A stretch of 64,000 nt of DNA from Perlabentimonas gracilis (GTDB lineage: Bacteria; Bacteroidota; Bacteroidia; Bacteroidales; Tenuifilaceae). This document shows positions 23,616 to 32,265 of the stretch, one piece after another. Each line of letters starts with the position of its first letter. The stretch's first letter is position 1. The notes under the pieces are model-generated. The model searched no databases. It had not been told where the DNA came from and worked only from the letters and a program-made list of their open reading frames with translations. Where the stretch lies: NCBI RefSeq assembly GCF_011174675.1, contig NZ_JAANIG010000017.1:1-64000 (forward strand), written 5' to 3'. Both the position numbers and the translations under genes were made by a program.

Positions 23616-25877
23616 TCACGATACGTGTTCATGCTCAAACTCTTCAAAAGCTTGTAGTACAGTAAGGTGAGAGATTAGGTACGCCAGTGAGCTTTCTGCG
23701 CCCTGGTTACGATTAATGCCATCCATTTCAAATCCATCGCAGCAGCCCTTGGTCTCGAAATCGAATAAGCTCATTCTAAGGTCGTTGTTTCCTAAGAACC
23801 ACATGAAGCTGGTAAATAGTTTTGACAGATATTCCTTATCCTTGGTAACATGAAAAGCCTGATGATACATTAAGACCATGGCTAGCGCATCAACTGGCTG
23901 CTGAGCGAATAGTGATCGTTCGCCATTCTTTTTATACCATTTTTCATTCCCAATTATCGATAGGTAGCCATCCTTAAGGGTGTTCTCTGTAAGGAAATTC
24001 ATTGAATCTAAAGCTGTGCTGGTAATTTTTTCATCGTTAAGTACCTGTGCAGTATGCAGAAGAGCCAGTGGTAGCATTCCGTTATCGTAAGCCAGCAATT
24101 GCTCAAACCATTTCCAGTCAGGAGAGCTATTTTCATCATAGTGTTTGACCAGCTTATTAGCAAGGGTTTTTAGCAGTTGAGTCATTGAGTCGTCACCCGA
24201 ATTGCTCCTTAGGTAGTAGCATATTCCAATAATTGTATTTGCAATGGCTCTAATGGATTTTAGCTTGTCGAAGTTAGGCGAAGCATCGAAGAAAATCTGC
24301 TTGCCTGTTTGGTAATATGCATCATTTGGGGCATTACCAAGCAGGTAGCCTAGCGCCCAAATTGTTCTGCCAAAGGAATCTTCGGAGCCCACTTCGTCGA
24401 GGAAGTTTCGATTAAAGCTCAGGAAATTCCTGAACGTTCCGTCCTTGTTCTGCATGTAGTGGATGTAGCTAAGGTAAACCGGGGCTAAATCGAGGGCAAG
24501 CAAATCCTTTTTCTGACGGTATGCCAGTAGTACCAGAAGGAGGGCCCGGGCGTTATCGTCAAGGCAGTATCCGTCTTTAAGGTTAGGTATACCAAATTTT
24601 GCATGCTGGATTATACCAGTATCATCGGTTAGCCGTTTTATATGGGCTAGTGAAAAAGGTGGCAGCATAAGTGGGTCGATGCTATTTTCGTCTTTTGTCA
24701 CTAATGTTGGGCTGGATGATAGAACATTTTGAGCTAGCTCAACATAATGCCCCCCCGAAATTGGCCAGGTTATGGTTCGTCCGTAATCGTAAGCTTTTTT
24801 ACGGATCTTCTTCAATTCCTCAGGGTTATCCAAAAGGTCTTGGAGAATGGAGGATAGCTCGTCAGAATCGTTGAAGTTAAAGAGTCGGCCACGTCCCTCT
24901 GCCAGCAGTTCCGATGCATGCCAATAGGGGGTTGAAATAACTGCCGACCCTACACCAATTGCGTAGGAAAGTGTACCGCTGGTAATCTGGGCTTCGTTAA
25001 GGTAGGGGGTGATGTAAATGTCGGAAGCCGATAGATATTTAAAGAGTTCCTTTTGGCTAACAAACTCGTTGAGGAAAAAAACATGGTCTTCAAGTTTAAG
25101 ATTTTTAATTAACAATTGAAGATATGTACGATATTCTTCTCCAGAGTGGCGAAGTACATTAGGGTGGGTTTTCCCAATAATTAGGTAAAGCACATCAGGA
25201 TGTTTCTCAATAACCTTGGGCAACGCCTTAATTGCCGTTTCAATTCCTTTATTTCGCCCAACAAAACCAAAGGTGAGAAGGAATTTTTTGTTCTCGAGAT
25301 TAAACTCCTCTTTGGCTACATGCTGGTTAAACCTTATGTCGGGTACCCCGTGCTCAATATATTCAATCTTATCAGCATCAATATTATAGATTGTGGTTAA
25401 AAACTTAATTGCGATGCGACTCATCACAACAACTTTTTGAGCCATCTTGCAAATCTCCTGCAAAACTGCTTTCTCGTTGTACGATGGCGTTTTCATTATG
25501 GTGTGCAGGGTGACAATAAGCGGAATTTCTAATCGATGCAGCAGAGGTAAGATGTATATACCATTTTGCCCACCAAAAATTCCAAATTCATGCTCAAGAA
25601 TACATACATCGGCACCGCTCAGGTTGATAAATTTTACCGCTTTCAAGTAGTCGCGTTGATGTTCCTGCCTAATGGTTAGCTTGACCTCTTGGGGATAATT
25701 GTAGGTTTGATCGTGGTCGTTCATGGCAACAATAAACCCTTCGACCCGATTGGCTATTGTTTCAATCTCACCTTCAGCAGAAGGGGTTTTGCTAATCATT
25801 GAATTGTATAGATTCTGAGTAAATGTGGCTATACCACACTCCCGTGGAGGATATGTTCCGATGTATGCTAGTTTCAT
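23616..25877 (-). CDS. GT4 glycosyltransferase fused to a C-terminal (alpha/alpha)-toroid-like domain
   Basis: A protein of 753 residues. Residues 1 to about 390 form a GT-B glycosyltransferase (PPRECGIATFTQNLYNSM at the N-terminus, GFVGRNKGIETAIKAL, then TSGTLSYAIGVGSAVISTPYWHASELL). The remaining ~350 residues are helical, with DDNARALLLVLL, SEDSFGRTIWALGYLL and NRNQGAESSLAYL, reminiscent of (alpha/alpha)6 glycoside hydrolase domains. One polypeptide may therefore both build and trim a glycan. Similar fusions accompany GH130 genes in other Bacteroidota. The stop codon lies within a dispersed repeat. Confidence 0.8.
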   Translation of the reverse strand: MKLAYIGTYPPRECGIATFTQNLYNSMISKTPSAEGEIETIANRVEGFIVAMNDHDQTYNYPQEVKLTIRQEHQRDYLKAVKFINLSGADVCILEHEFGIFGGQNGIYILPLLHRLEIPLIVTLHTIMKTPSYNEKAVLQEICKMAQKVVVMSRIAIKFLTTIYNIDADKIEYIEHGVPDIRFNQHVAKEEFNLENKKFLLTFGFVGRNKGIETAIKALPKVIEKHPDVLYLIIGKTHPNVLRHSGEEYRTYLQLLIKNLKLEDHVFFLNEFVSQKELFKYLSASDIYITPYLNEAQITSGTLSYAIGVGSAVISTPYWHASELLAEGRGRLFNFNDSDELSSILQDLLDNPEELKKIRKKAYDYGRTITWPISGGHYVELAQNVLSSSPTLVTKDENSIDPLMLPPFSLAHIKRLTDDTGIIQHAKFGIPNLKDGYCLDDNARALLLVLLAYRQKKDLLALDLAPVYLSYIHYMQNKDGTFRNFLSFNRNFLDEVGSEDSFGRTIWALGYLLGNAPNDAYYQTGKQIFFDASPNFDKLKSIRAIANTIIGICYYLRSNSGDDSMTQLLKTLANKLVKHYDENSSPDWKWFEQLLAYDNGMLPLALLHTAQVLNDEKITSTALDSMNFLTENTLKDGYLSIIGNEKWYKKNGERSLFAQQPVDALAMVLMYHQAFHVTKDKEYLSKLFTSFMWFLGNNDLRMSLFDFETKGCCDGFEMDGINRNQGAESSLAYLISHLTVLQAFEEFEHEHVS

Positions 25878-25889
25878 TGCTAATTTGGA

Positions 25890-26075
25890 TTGATTGATCT
25901 GCCTTTAGCGGGCAGTTTGATTGTTTGATTGTTTGATTGACCCGCCAGTGGGCTGGCAGGTTGATTGATTGCCCCGATAGCCATCGGGGGATTGTATGCT
26001 TGCCTGTCTCGGGTCTCGTCATTATTTGACGAGATAACGAGAGCAGGATTGGTTGATTGGCTTGCCTGCCCACCT
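25890..26075. repeat. Cluster of short palindromic repeats and GATT words
   Basis: Upstream of the GT4 fusion gene are several small hairpins: CTGCC/GGCAG (about 25900), CCGCCAG/CTGGCAGG (25935-25955), CCCCGAT/ATCGGGG (about 25974-25990), and the TCTCGTCA/TGACGAGA hairpin at 26014-26034, which extends into a longer imperfect stem ending in CCTG/CAGG. They are linked by repeated GATTGATT words. The same CAATC and GGCAGG words occur inside tyrA (47361-47408). Confidence 0.65.
26014..26034. repeat. TCTCGTCA-type hairpin repeat outside tRNA context
   Basis: An 8-bp inverted repeat TCTCGTCA / TGACGAGA with a TTATT loop, the same arms as in the tRNA-Asp copies at 100-123, 601-620 and 716-735. The flanks extend it to an imperfect stem of about 19 bp. 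Confidence 0.75.
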
Positions 26076-26151
26076 TTGTTGGCTAAGCATTAGGGCAAAG
26101 GCAAACTCGCAGTGTTTATGTTAACGGATTAGCTGCATAAACTCTACCCCA

Positions 26152-26499
26152 TTAACTCACTTCATCATAACCACTCTTAATAATTGTTGAGAGCATCTTA
26201 AAGCGAATATTTGCCTTAATGGTGTTGAACGAGTGGGCTGGGATAATAATAGATTGGCCGGTCTCTAGATGGTTCGAATTGCCATCGATAATGATTTCGG
26301 CTCTGCCGTCGATTATTTGTATGAAGTTATCGAACGGCGATAGTCTGTCGGTTAGGGTTTCGCCTTAATCGAAGGAGGCCACACTCACATTGCCCGTTGT
26401 TTTCTTAATAATTGTTTTTATCACCACTGAATTGGGTACGTACTCAATAATCTCAACAATAATAAAAATTCTTCCCTTCTCTAGTTCTTTATCTTTCAT
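26152..26499 (-). pseudogene. Cupin-domain protein interrupted by one in-frame stop
   Basis: The minus strand from the ATG at 26499 reads through 44 codons (MKDKELEKGRIFIIVEIIEY onward), meets TAA at 26367-26365, and continues in the same frame with GETLTDRLSPFDNFIQIIDG, an IIPAHSF segment, and a stop at 26152. Together this is a complete cupin of about 115 residues. The stop falls in the conserved FDxGE motif, where a sense codon such as GAA or AAA is expected. It is either a recent nonsense mutation or a sequencing error. It is separated from the next upstream gene by 27 bases. Confidence 0.8.
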
Positions 26500-26526
26500 C
26501 ACATTGTATTTAAACTATCGGAGTGG

Positions 26527-27738
26527 TTACTTTATTTTTTGTAGTTCATTTGCCTGTTCAATCCAATTATCCTGTTCAATTCGTTTAGGAGCAATTTCAA
26601 GTATTTCTGTTAAACTGTTTACATCCTCATTGGATAGTTTTCCGATTTGAGCAAAGGTGTAAATCTCGAGCGTGTTAAGTTTTTCTTCTACCCAAGGGCT
26701 AATGCCCTTAATAAGAGTTAAGTTATTGGCATGAAGCTTTGGAGCCAACCCAATTCTATTGTAAGAAATAGTGCTCTTCTTTTCTTTAACATTATCAAGG
26801 ATAATATCTCTTCTTCCTTCACTTTTTAAAAGTTCTAATGCTTGGCTAACCCACTCGTCACGCTCAATTCTTCCAGGAAAGAACTCAATGGCTTCGGTTA
26901 CAATTTCCACATCTTCATCATTAAAGTTGGCAATTTGCCTAAAGGTGAAAATGCCCAAAGCATTTAACTTTTGTTCTATCCAACCGCCAATCCCATTGAT
27001 TATGGTAAGGTTATCGGCTTCATGCTTATGGGCTATTCCAATTCGCTCGAAGTAGATATTGGTGTTCCTTGTCCTTATGCGATTTAGCGCGGCTTCTTTT
27101 ATCTCATCTTGAATAAGTTCCTTGGCCTGTGCCACCCACTCGTCGCGTTCAATTCTACCTGCAAAATACTCAATGGCAATGTTAATCTTTTCAATATCCT
27201 TTGCATTAAATTTACTAATCTGTTTAAACGAGTATATGTCGATAGCATTCAACCTTTCCTCAATAAAAGGGCCTATTCCACTGATCATTTGCAAATCATC
27301 TTTCTCGTCAATTGTGGCTCGTCCAAAACTGCTATAGTCTATCAAATGTTTACGTTTTGAAATTTCATCAAGAGTTTCCTCCTGTTCACTTATTTTTTGT
27401 TCGTTTTTAGCATTTTTTAGAGTAATTCTGCTAGTCTGGTTGTCGGCTTTAGCATTCAAAATATTTAGGTTTTTAACTTTATCCTTTTGCTGGTTAATTT
27501 CTTTGGTTTTATCCAATAAATCTTTCTCCAATTGGGTGTTATGGTTTTTATGCCTTTCAATTTGGTCTTCACATTTTCCAATTGTTGATTCAAGTGCTGC
27601 AACTTCCCTGTTATGAATATAACGAGAGTAAAGCCAGGCGGTAACATACCCAATTATTGCCGATACGAGCAATAATGATATAATTAGAAGGGTTGCTTCA
27701 ACCCTAGTAAGCACTAGTAATACGGTTATTGCATTCAT
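26527..27738 (-). CDS. Membrane-anchored coiled-coil protein with three helix-hairpin-helix-like repeats
   Basis: A protein of 403 residues. An N-terminal membrane helix (about 17-38) is followed by a coiled coil (about 45-125) and three repeats of about 75 residues, starting near 150, 240 and 325. Each contains L(Q/T)xIxGIGxxxExxLNxxxIxxFxQI followed by a conserved GRIERDEWVxQA-type segment. The repeat resembles the small HhH-like domain fused to some Bacteroidota L21 proteins; the function here is unknown. It starts 4 bases after the stop of an OmpA-like gene, so they are likely co-expressed envelope proteins. Confidence 0.75.
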   Translation of the reverse strand: MNAITVLLVLTRVEATLLIISLLLVSAIIGYVTAWLYSRYIHNREVAALESTIGKCEDQIERHKNHNTQLEKDLLDKTKEINQQKDKVKNLNILNAKADNQTSRITLKNAKNEQKISEQEETLDEISKRKHLIDYSSFGRATIDEKDDLQMISGIGPFIEERLNAIDIYSFKQISKFNAKDIEKINIAIEYFAGRIERDEWVAQAKELIQDEIKEAALNRIRTRNTNIYFERIGIAHKHEADNLTIINGIGGWIEQKLNALGIFTFRQIANFNDEDVEIVTEAIEFFPGRIERDEWVSQALELLKSEGRRDIILDNVKEKKSTISYNRIGLAPKLHANNLTLIKGISPWVEEKLNTLEIYTFAQIGKLSNEDVNSLTEILEIAPKRIEQDNWIEQANELQKIK

Positions 27739-27742
27739 TTTC

Positions 27743-28258
27743 TTATTGTTTAATGGTTACTACTGATCTTCTGTTCTTTGCTCGACCCTCTTCCGAATTG
27801 TTATCGGCAACAGGCTCTTTTTCACCCTTCGAGTCAATGCTGATTCTGCTTGCAGATATCCCCTTACTCACAAAATACCGGTGCATGGTTTGTGCTCTTC
27901 TTAGCCCTAGGTCTTGGTTATATTCTATTGTACCAACAGCATCGGTATGGCCTGTAATGCTGAGCGTTGCCTCTTGATTATTATTCAGGGAGACATTCGA
28001 TGCATTGTAGTATTCGCTAGCCTTTGCCCCCGAGATGAAATCGGATTTATCGAAGGCAAAGTAGATTACCAAATCCTGAGGGAATGTTATTTCTTTGGTA
28101 GCTAATGGTTCGATGGGCATTAAGCCGTTGGGGTTAGCCTCTGCAACTATTGTGATTTGGGGTTCAGAGCACAGCCCCTTGATTTTACAAACGTAGATGT
28201 AGGTAGACATAGTTGCCCAGCCGATAAATACGATTAATCCGATTATTAGTATTCTCAT
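27743..28258 (-). CDS. OmpA-family protein with N-terminal membrane anchor
   Basis: A protein of 171 residues. A hydrophobic N-terminus (about 1-22) could anchor it in the inner membrane. The C-terminal ~105 residues are an OmpA-like peptidoglycan-binding domain with IYFAFDKSDF, ITGHTDAVGTIEYNQDLGLRRAQ and NRRSVVTIKQ. It should link the envelope to peptidoglycan. The HhH-repeat protein follows after 4 bases. Confidence 0.88.
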   Translation of the reverse strand: MRILIIGLIVFIGWATMSTYIYVCKIKGLCSEPQITIVAEANPNGLMPIEPLATKEITFPQDLVIYFAFDKSDFISGAKASEYYNASNVSLNNNQEATLSITGHTDAVGTIEYNQDLGLRRAQTMHRYFVSKGISASRISIDSKGEKEPVADNNSEEGRAKNRRSVVTIKQ

Positions 28259-28318
28259 GGCGTTTAATGTTTTAGTTGACGGATAGTGATTGTTATCATT
28301 AAATTATGAACAGCTAGG

Positions 28319-29203
28319 TTATCTGATGCGCTTAAAATCTTTCATATTAAAACCATCCTCATTGTCATTGGTAATTCTACGAGAGTTATAGTAGTGGAGA
28401 TTCCCATCCACATCAAAAATCATTTCGAAGCATTTCCCCACACCTTTATCGCTGTTTGGCCCAACGTGAAAGTGGAATAGGGCATTCTTTGGGTTTGATG
28501 CAATTTCTTTTTTTATCTCCGATGAGGAGAGTAGCTTAACGAAGTAGGGGTAAACGGTGTTAATCTTTTCTGTTGAATATGCATCAGGCGCCATTTTGTC
28601 TCTGTTCATGAGTAGCTGTTTTTCTTTAAATCCCGAGGAGTTGTAGTATTTTAAACCTCTAAGAGAAATCCTAAAACGCCTGTTCTCAAGGTTTTTTACA
28701 TGAATTTGCATAAATTTAATGATGGCAGGCATTGCGTACTCGTAATCCAGATTATTGTCGTTAGAATATTGAAGTGGAAGGTTGCACAGTTCGGGCATAT
28801 CGATAACTTTCTTCGCTTTTGCTCCCAGTACCAAGCTGATATATTTGTAGCTCACACCTCCAGGATCCTTGTCGTAAATATTTTTCATTAGCACCAAGAA
28901 GGAGTATCTGGTGTCTAATCGACGGATTTCAAATTCGGTTTCGTCAATAAATTCAAAAGGGGTTATTTTCCAATGCTTTTCTACGGCTTCGCTGATAAAC
29001 CCATTGTAGGGATTTACTCCATTCTCCAGCACAACACAGGTGGTGGAGTTCAGGAACATCCCAACTTGTTTTTTCGAAGCCAATGGTGATTGTGCCATTG
29101 TAACCGCTAGGGTAAGGGTTAAAGCTAGGCTTATGATGTATTTTTTTGATGGAATTCTCGCCAACAATTCTTTGATGACGCGAATATTTTTTCTTTCATT
29201 CAT
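28319..29203 (-). CDS. Conserved hypothetical secreted or membrane-anchored protein
   Basis: A protein of 294 residues from the ATG at 29203 (MNERKNIRV); an upstream in-frame start at 29269 would lie within the promoter. An N-terminal hydrophobic segment (IISLALTLTLAVTMAQS, about residues 20-38) looks like a signal. The rest, including FHFHVGPNSDKGVGKCFEMIFDVDG, matches no family I recognise. Its upstream region carries the shared TGTAAC-type promoter (29267-29322). Confidence 0.65.
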   Translation of the reverse strand: MNERKNIRVIKELLARIPSKKYIISLALTLTLAVTMAQSPLASKKQVGMFLNSTTCVVLENGVNPYNGFISEAVEKHWKITPFEFIDETEFEIRRLDTRYSFLVLMKNIYDKDPGGVSYKYISLVLGAKAKKVIDMPELCNLPLQYSNDNNLDYEYAMPAIIKFMQIHVKNLENRRFRISLRGLKYYNSSGFKEKQLLMNRDKMAPDAYSTEKINTVYPYFVKLLSSSEIKKEIASNPKNALFHFHVGPNSDKGVGKCFEMIFDVDGNLHYYNSRRITNDNEDGFNMKDFKRIR

Positions 29204-29266
29204 ATTCTCACTTTTTTGGGTAATTGATCTGTTCTGTTTTAAGAAATTTATAGAACTCTTATACTG

Positions 29267-29322
29267 CAAAGTTCGCTCTTACAAATCCTAAAATTGTTAT
29301 ATATCCTATGGTATGATTTACA
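29267..29322 (-). promoter_or_regulatory. TGTAAC-type promoter, site 5
   Basis: On the minus strand TGTAAA (29322-29317), TATAAC (29301-29296) 21 bases later, and TTTG (29270-29267) 31 bases after that. The same geometry occurs at four other genes in 32-40 kb. This is the weakest member of the set. Confidence 0.5.
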
Positions 29323-29352
29323 TAATTCACAGACTCAACTTTCGTGTACATT

Positions 29353-29383
29353 AAAAGGGGCTGCTTTTGGCAGCCCCTTTTTT
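29353..29383 (-). terminator. Rho-independent terminator
   Basis: A perfect 8-bp stem GGGGCTGC / GCAGCCCC with A/T runs on both sides, 26 bases after the stop of the ice-binding-like gene. Confidence 0.88.
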
Positions 29384-29408
29384 ATAAAGTTGAGGTTACT
29401 CTTACTTT

Positions 29409-30476
29409 CTATGGCAGAGTAACTGCGTTACCATCGAGTACAACAGCTGTTTGTGCAAGCGCACGACCATTTAATGAAGCACCGGTTTGAAAAGTTATTC
29501 CTGTCATAGATAAGATTACCCCCTCGAAATGCGAAGTCGTTCCAAAGGTTGCCTGACCTGCCACCTGCCAATAGATGTTTTTTGCTTGGGCTCCTCCGCT
29601 TAGAATTAAATTTGCAGCTGAGCTAACGGTAATATTCTCGGCAATTTGGAATATCCATACATCGGTTGAATTGCCAGAGATGGTTACATCAGAAGAAATA
29701 GTAACCGTGTTAGTCCATTTATATAGGCCTGGGCTTAGGGTTAATCCACCAATGCTACCCGAAGCTAAATCAATAAAATCGGGCAATGTACGTCCTGCTG
29801 CATCGTTGTATGCAGTTATCATATTTTCAACGGCAGTAGTTAGGTTTATTGGTGTAGGATCGGCCATATCGGCAGCATGCACTTTTCCAGTAATCTGATC
29901 GGAAGTGGCATAGCCAGTAGCGTCTGTTAATGTAAACCCTACTATGTAGGAGGTCGCCGCTGGGCTTAGACCAATATCACCGGTAATTGCTGAGGTTGGA
30001 TTATTATTAACTGCAGTTTTTGCTAAAATCACGTAGTTACCTGCTGCACCCAGAGCCACAGCGCTTATGCCTTCACTGCTACCCCCGGTAGAAAAAGTCC
30101 ACATATGGTTGTTTGCTAGCGCTTTACCGTTTGTGCTTTTTGCAGATGTTGTTATTGTAACGGTATAATCAGTAAGGGCGCTCAGTGTTCCCAGCGGGGT
30201 GAAAGTTGCTGTTTCTCCAGCATACTCAACAGTTCCAGGTATGCTTGTGGTGCCTTGCTTAAGCATGAATGTATTCGCATTAATGGTTGATGCATCCATT
30301 TCGATGCTAAAAGTAGCTGAAATGGTGATGTTTCGTGCATTTCCTTCGGCATTGTCCAAGGGAGATGTTGATGTTACAATGGGTTGTAAGATGTTGTCAT
30401 CATCGTCTTTACAACTTGACATAAATACAATCGGAAGCATTATTGCTACAATTGGTAAAACTGTTTTTAGTGTCAT
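29409..30476 (-). CDS. Ice-binding-like (DUF3494) lipoprotein with Ig-like domain
   Basis: A protein of 355 residues. A lipoprotein signal ends at MSSCKDDDDN (Cys near residue 22). A bacterial Ig-like (SbsA type) domain covers about 32-130, and the DUF3494 ice-binding beta-helix covers about 137-355 (AVALGAAGNYVILAKTAV, ITGDIGLSP, LSPGLYKW, NIYWQVAGQATFGTTSHFEG). DUF3494 proteins bind ice or act as adhesin-like surface proteins. It lies 41 bases after a small lipoprotein gene on the same strand. Confidence 0.88.
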   Translation of the reverse strand: MTLKTVLPIVAIMLPIVFMSSCKDDDDNILQPIVTSTSPLDNAEGNARNITISATFSIEMDASTINANTFMLKQGTTSIPGTVEYAGETATFTPLGTLSALTDYTVTITTSAKSTNGKALANNHMWTFSTGGSSEGISAVALGAAGNYVILAKTAVNNNPTSAITGDIGLSPAATSYIVGFTLTDATGYATSDQITGKVHAADMADPTPINLTTAVENMITAYNDAAGRTLPDFIDLASGSIGGLTLSPGLYKWTNTVTISSDVTISGNSTDVWIFQIAENITVSSAANLILSGGAQAKNIYWQVAGQATFGTTSHFEGVILSMTGITFQTGASLNGRALAQTAVVLDGNAVTLP

Positions 30477-30517
30477 TCTAATTTTTGTAAGCGAATCGAT
30501 TATAATTCATTATTGAA

Positions 30518-30919
30518 TTATTTCTTAAATATTGCTCTGGCAATCTCAACCCCTGAGGGGTATGAGATATCATCTTGGCCCTCGGCGGTAATAAATATTT
30601 CAGTAAATGCAAAGGGGGTTAGTGTTTCAATGGTTGCGGTTTTTGCGTTTTTGTTTGTAAGCCGCCCAATGCTCCTGGTGCCCTCAGTGTTTGTTACAAT
30701 CCAAGCAATGTAAACGCTCTGAGGAGGCTCTAGCCTATCGGCAGCAGCCATATTTTTAGCAGTGACCGTAACCTTGAAATTTCCATTCTTATCGGCCTTC
30801 TTTTTAGCCGAAATATCAGCGGCCGGTGTAACGCTTGAGGTTGGAAATTTTACCGAAGTAGCACAGGAAGAGAAAAAGAACAGAAGTGCTAATAATGTGG
30901 TGTTTCTTATGTTTTCCAT
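30518..30919 (-). CDS. Small predicted lipoprotein
   Basis: A protein of 133 residues with a lipoprotein signal (LLALLFFFSSCATS, Cys near residue 19). A beta-rich domain follows, with NFKVTVTAKN, YIAWIVTNTEG and IFITAEGQDD. The family is not recognised. It probably shares a transcript with the ice-binding-like gene 41 bases downstream. A 24-base motif also found ahead of the gene at 31686-32162 lies 22 bases before its start. Confidence 0.7.
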   Translation of the reverse strand: MENIRNTTLLALLFFFSSCATSVKFPTSSVTPAADISAKKKADKNGNFKVTVTAKNMAAADRLEPPQSVYIAWIVTNTEGTRSIGRLTNKNAKTATIETLTPFAFTEIFITAEGQDDISYPSGVEIARAIFKK

Positions 30920-30940
30920 TGTGTTTTATCTATTGTTTTT

Positions 30941-30964
30941 TTTCCTACTCATATGGCTTTTCGG
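30941..30964 (-). promoter_or_regulatory. Shared 24-base leader motif, copy 1
   Basis: On the minus strand CCGAAAAGCCATATGAGTAG followed by GAAA, ending 22 bases before the lipoprotein start. It is identical to 32180-32203. Confidence 0.45.
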
Positions 30965-31030
30965 AACTTACCCCTTTGTAATGTGTGGTCATTCGGAATC
31001 CTTTAAGCATGTATAAATAGCAGGAAAATC

Positions 31031-31660
31031 CTAGAATCGGAATCCAACGGTGGCCTGATACCAAACATTCTTGTAGCGTGGTGTTGTTGAGGATCCATCG
31101 CCGTTGTTCTGGAAGAGATCCCAACCAACCCGAGCACCAATAACAATACTACTTAGGTTAACATCAAATCCGCCCAGAAAGCATAAGGTGTTCTTGCGCA
31201 GGTTGTCATTGTCAAACTCCTCTTCCTGCTCAATATTTAGAAACGAATTTTCAAAAACATCCTTAGTGCTCATAAGGTATGAGTATTGAGGACCAGCAAC
31301 AATCGAGAACATTTCACTAGGCTTAACTACTACTAGTAAAGGAATATCAAGGTAGTTTAAGGTTCGAGTAAAGGTGTAATCGTTGCCAAGGATGCTGCCC
31401 GATGCTTTGAAACCTTTTTGCGAGTAAAGTAATTCGGGTTGAATGCCAAGGAGCCGCCCAAGAGGGATGGCAACAAATATACCCGCAGCGAATCCTACTT
31501 TTGCATCGGCATCAAAGTTCTCTCCCTCCGAGTCGTAAACATTTGATAGGTTAAGGCCAACCTTTGGCCCAAAATGTAATGAGCTACCCTTATCCTGAGC
31601 TATGCCTGCATTTACAAATAGCAAGGTAGAAACAATGATTAGTAATAATGTCTTTTTCAT
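31031..31660 (-). CDS. Outer membrane beta-barrel protein (PorT-like)
   Basis: A protein of 209 residues. A signal peptide (about 1-21, ending AGIAQ) is followed by FGPKVGLNLSNVYD, LGIQPELLYSQKGFK, LNYLDIPLLVVVKP and a terminal aromatic strand (YQATVGFRF). This is the pattern of small Bacteroidota outer-membrane beta-barrels. It follows the 158-residue barrel-like gene by 25 bases. Confidence 0.85.
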   Translation of the reverse strand: MKKTLLLIIVSTLLFVNAGIAQDKGSSLHFGPKVGLNLSNVYDSEGENFDADAKVGFAAGIFVAIPLGRLLGIQPELLYSQKGFKASGSILGNDYTFTRTLNYLDIPLLVVVKPSEMFSIVAGPQYSYLMSTKDVFENSFLNIEQEEEFDNDNLRKNTLCFLGGFDVNLSSIVIGARVGWDLFQNNGDGSSTTPRYKNVWYQATVGFRF

Positions 31661-31685
31661 CTTATTGTTTTTTTAGTTGTTGTGA

Positions 31686-32162
31686 TTAAAATATGTAACG
31701 TACCGATAAAGCGCCACCATCGGCCCAGAGGCCTGAGTATCCTACAAAGTTGAAGGCTGGTTTCCAATCGATACTTACATTGAAAGGTATTTGAGCAAAA
31801 TTGTACTCGAGCCCTAAAATTCCATCTACACCAATAACTGTATAGTTCTCGCCTGCAGTACCCCAGTACTTATTGGTATTGTCGCCATCCCAAAAGCCTA
31901 CGTGTCCGCCGAAGCCGATATACCATTTCATCCTTTCGGTGTTAAACGCACGGCCATGAACTTCGTAAAGAAGGGTTAGCTCAAGCCCTTTCCATCGGCT
32001 TGCAATTATGCCCTCAAAGGCAGCTTTTGATGTAACAAAATGCTTAATGGTAACGCCATTTGCAAAGCCTCCTCGTAGTCCAATCCCTGTGTTGTAATCC
32101 TGCGCATTGCTAAAGAGGAAACAGCCTAATGCCAGCAGAAAAGTAAATACTAGTTTTTTCAT
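31686..32162 (-). CDS. Small outer-membrane barrel-like protein
   Basis: A protein of 158 residues with a signal peptide (about 1-20, ending FSNAQ). Gly/aromatic-rich strands follow (GIGLRGGFANGVTIK, WYIGFGGHVGFWDG, GLEYNFAQIPFNVSIDWKP), with a terminal Phe (SVRYIF) typical of outer-membrane barrels. It is probably co-transcribed with the PorT-like gene downstream. Confidence 0.75.
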   Translation of the reverse strand: MKKLVFTFLLALGCFLFSNAQDYNTGIGLRGGFANGVTIKHFVTSKAAFEGIIASRWKGLELTLLYEVHGRAFNTERMKWYIGFGGHVGFWDGDNTNKYWGTAGENYTVIGVDGILGLEYNFAQIPFNVSIDWKPAFNFVGYSGLWADGGALSVRYIF

Positions 32163-32179
32163 CGTATTGGGTTTAGTAA

Positions 32180-32203
32180 TTTCCTACTCATATGGCTTTT
32201 CGG
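32180..32203 (-). promoter_or_regulatory. Shared 24-base leader motif, copy 2
   Basis: Identical to 30941-30964 and at a similar distance (18 bases) before the start codon of the 158-residue gene. Confidence 0.45.
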
Positions 32204-32265
32204 TTTCGCCTCCGCTGAAGTAGTCCGAACGGAACGGACCCAACCTTTACCCTGTGCCGGGCAGG

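Noticed and set aside
25792-26073. 93-codon minus-strand ORF upstream of the GT4 fusion gene
   Set aside because: It is composed of the palindromic GATTG repeat cluster and overlaps the start of the GT4 gene in another frame.
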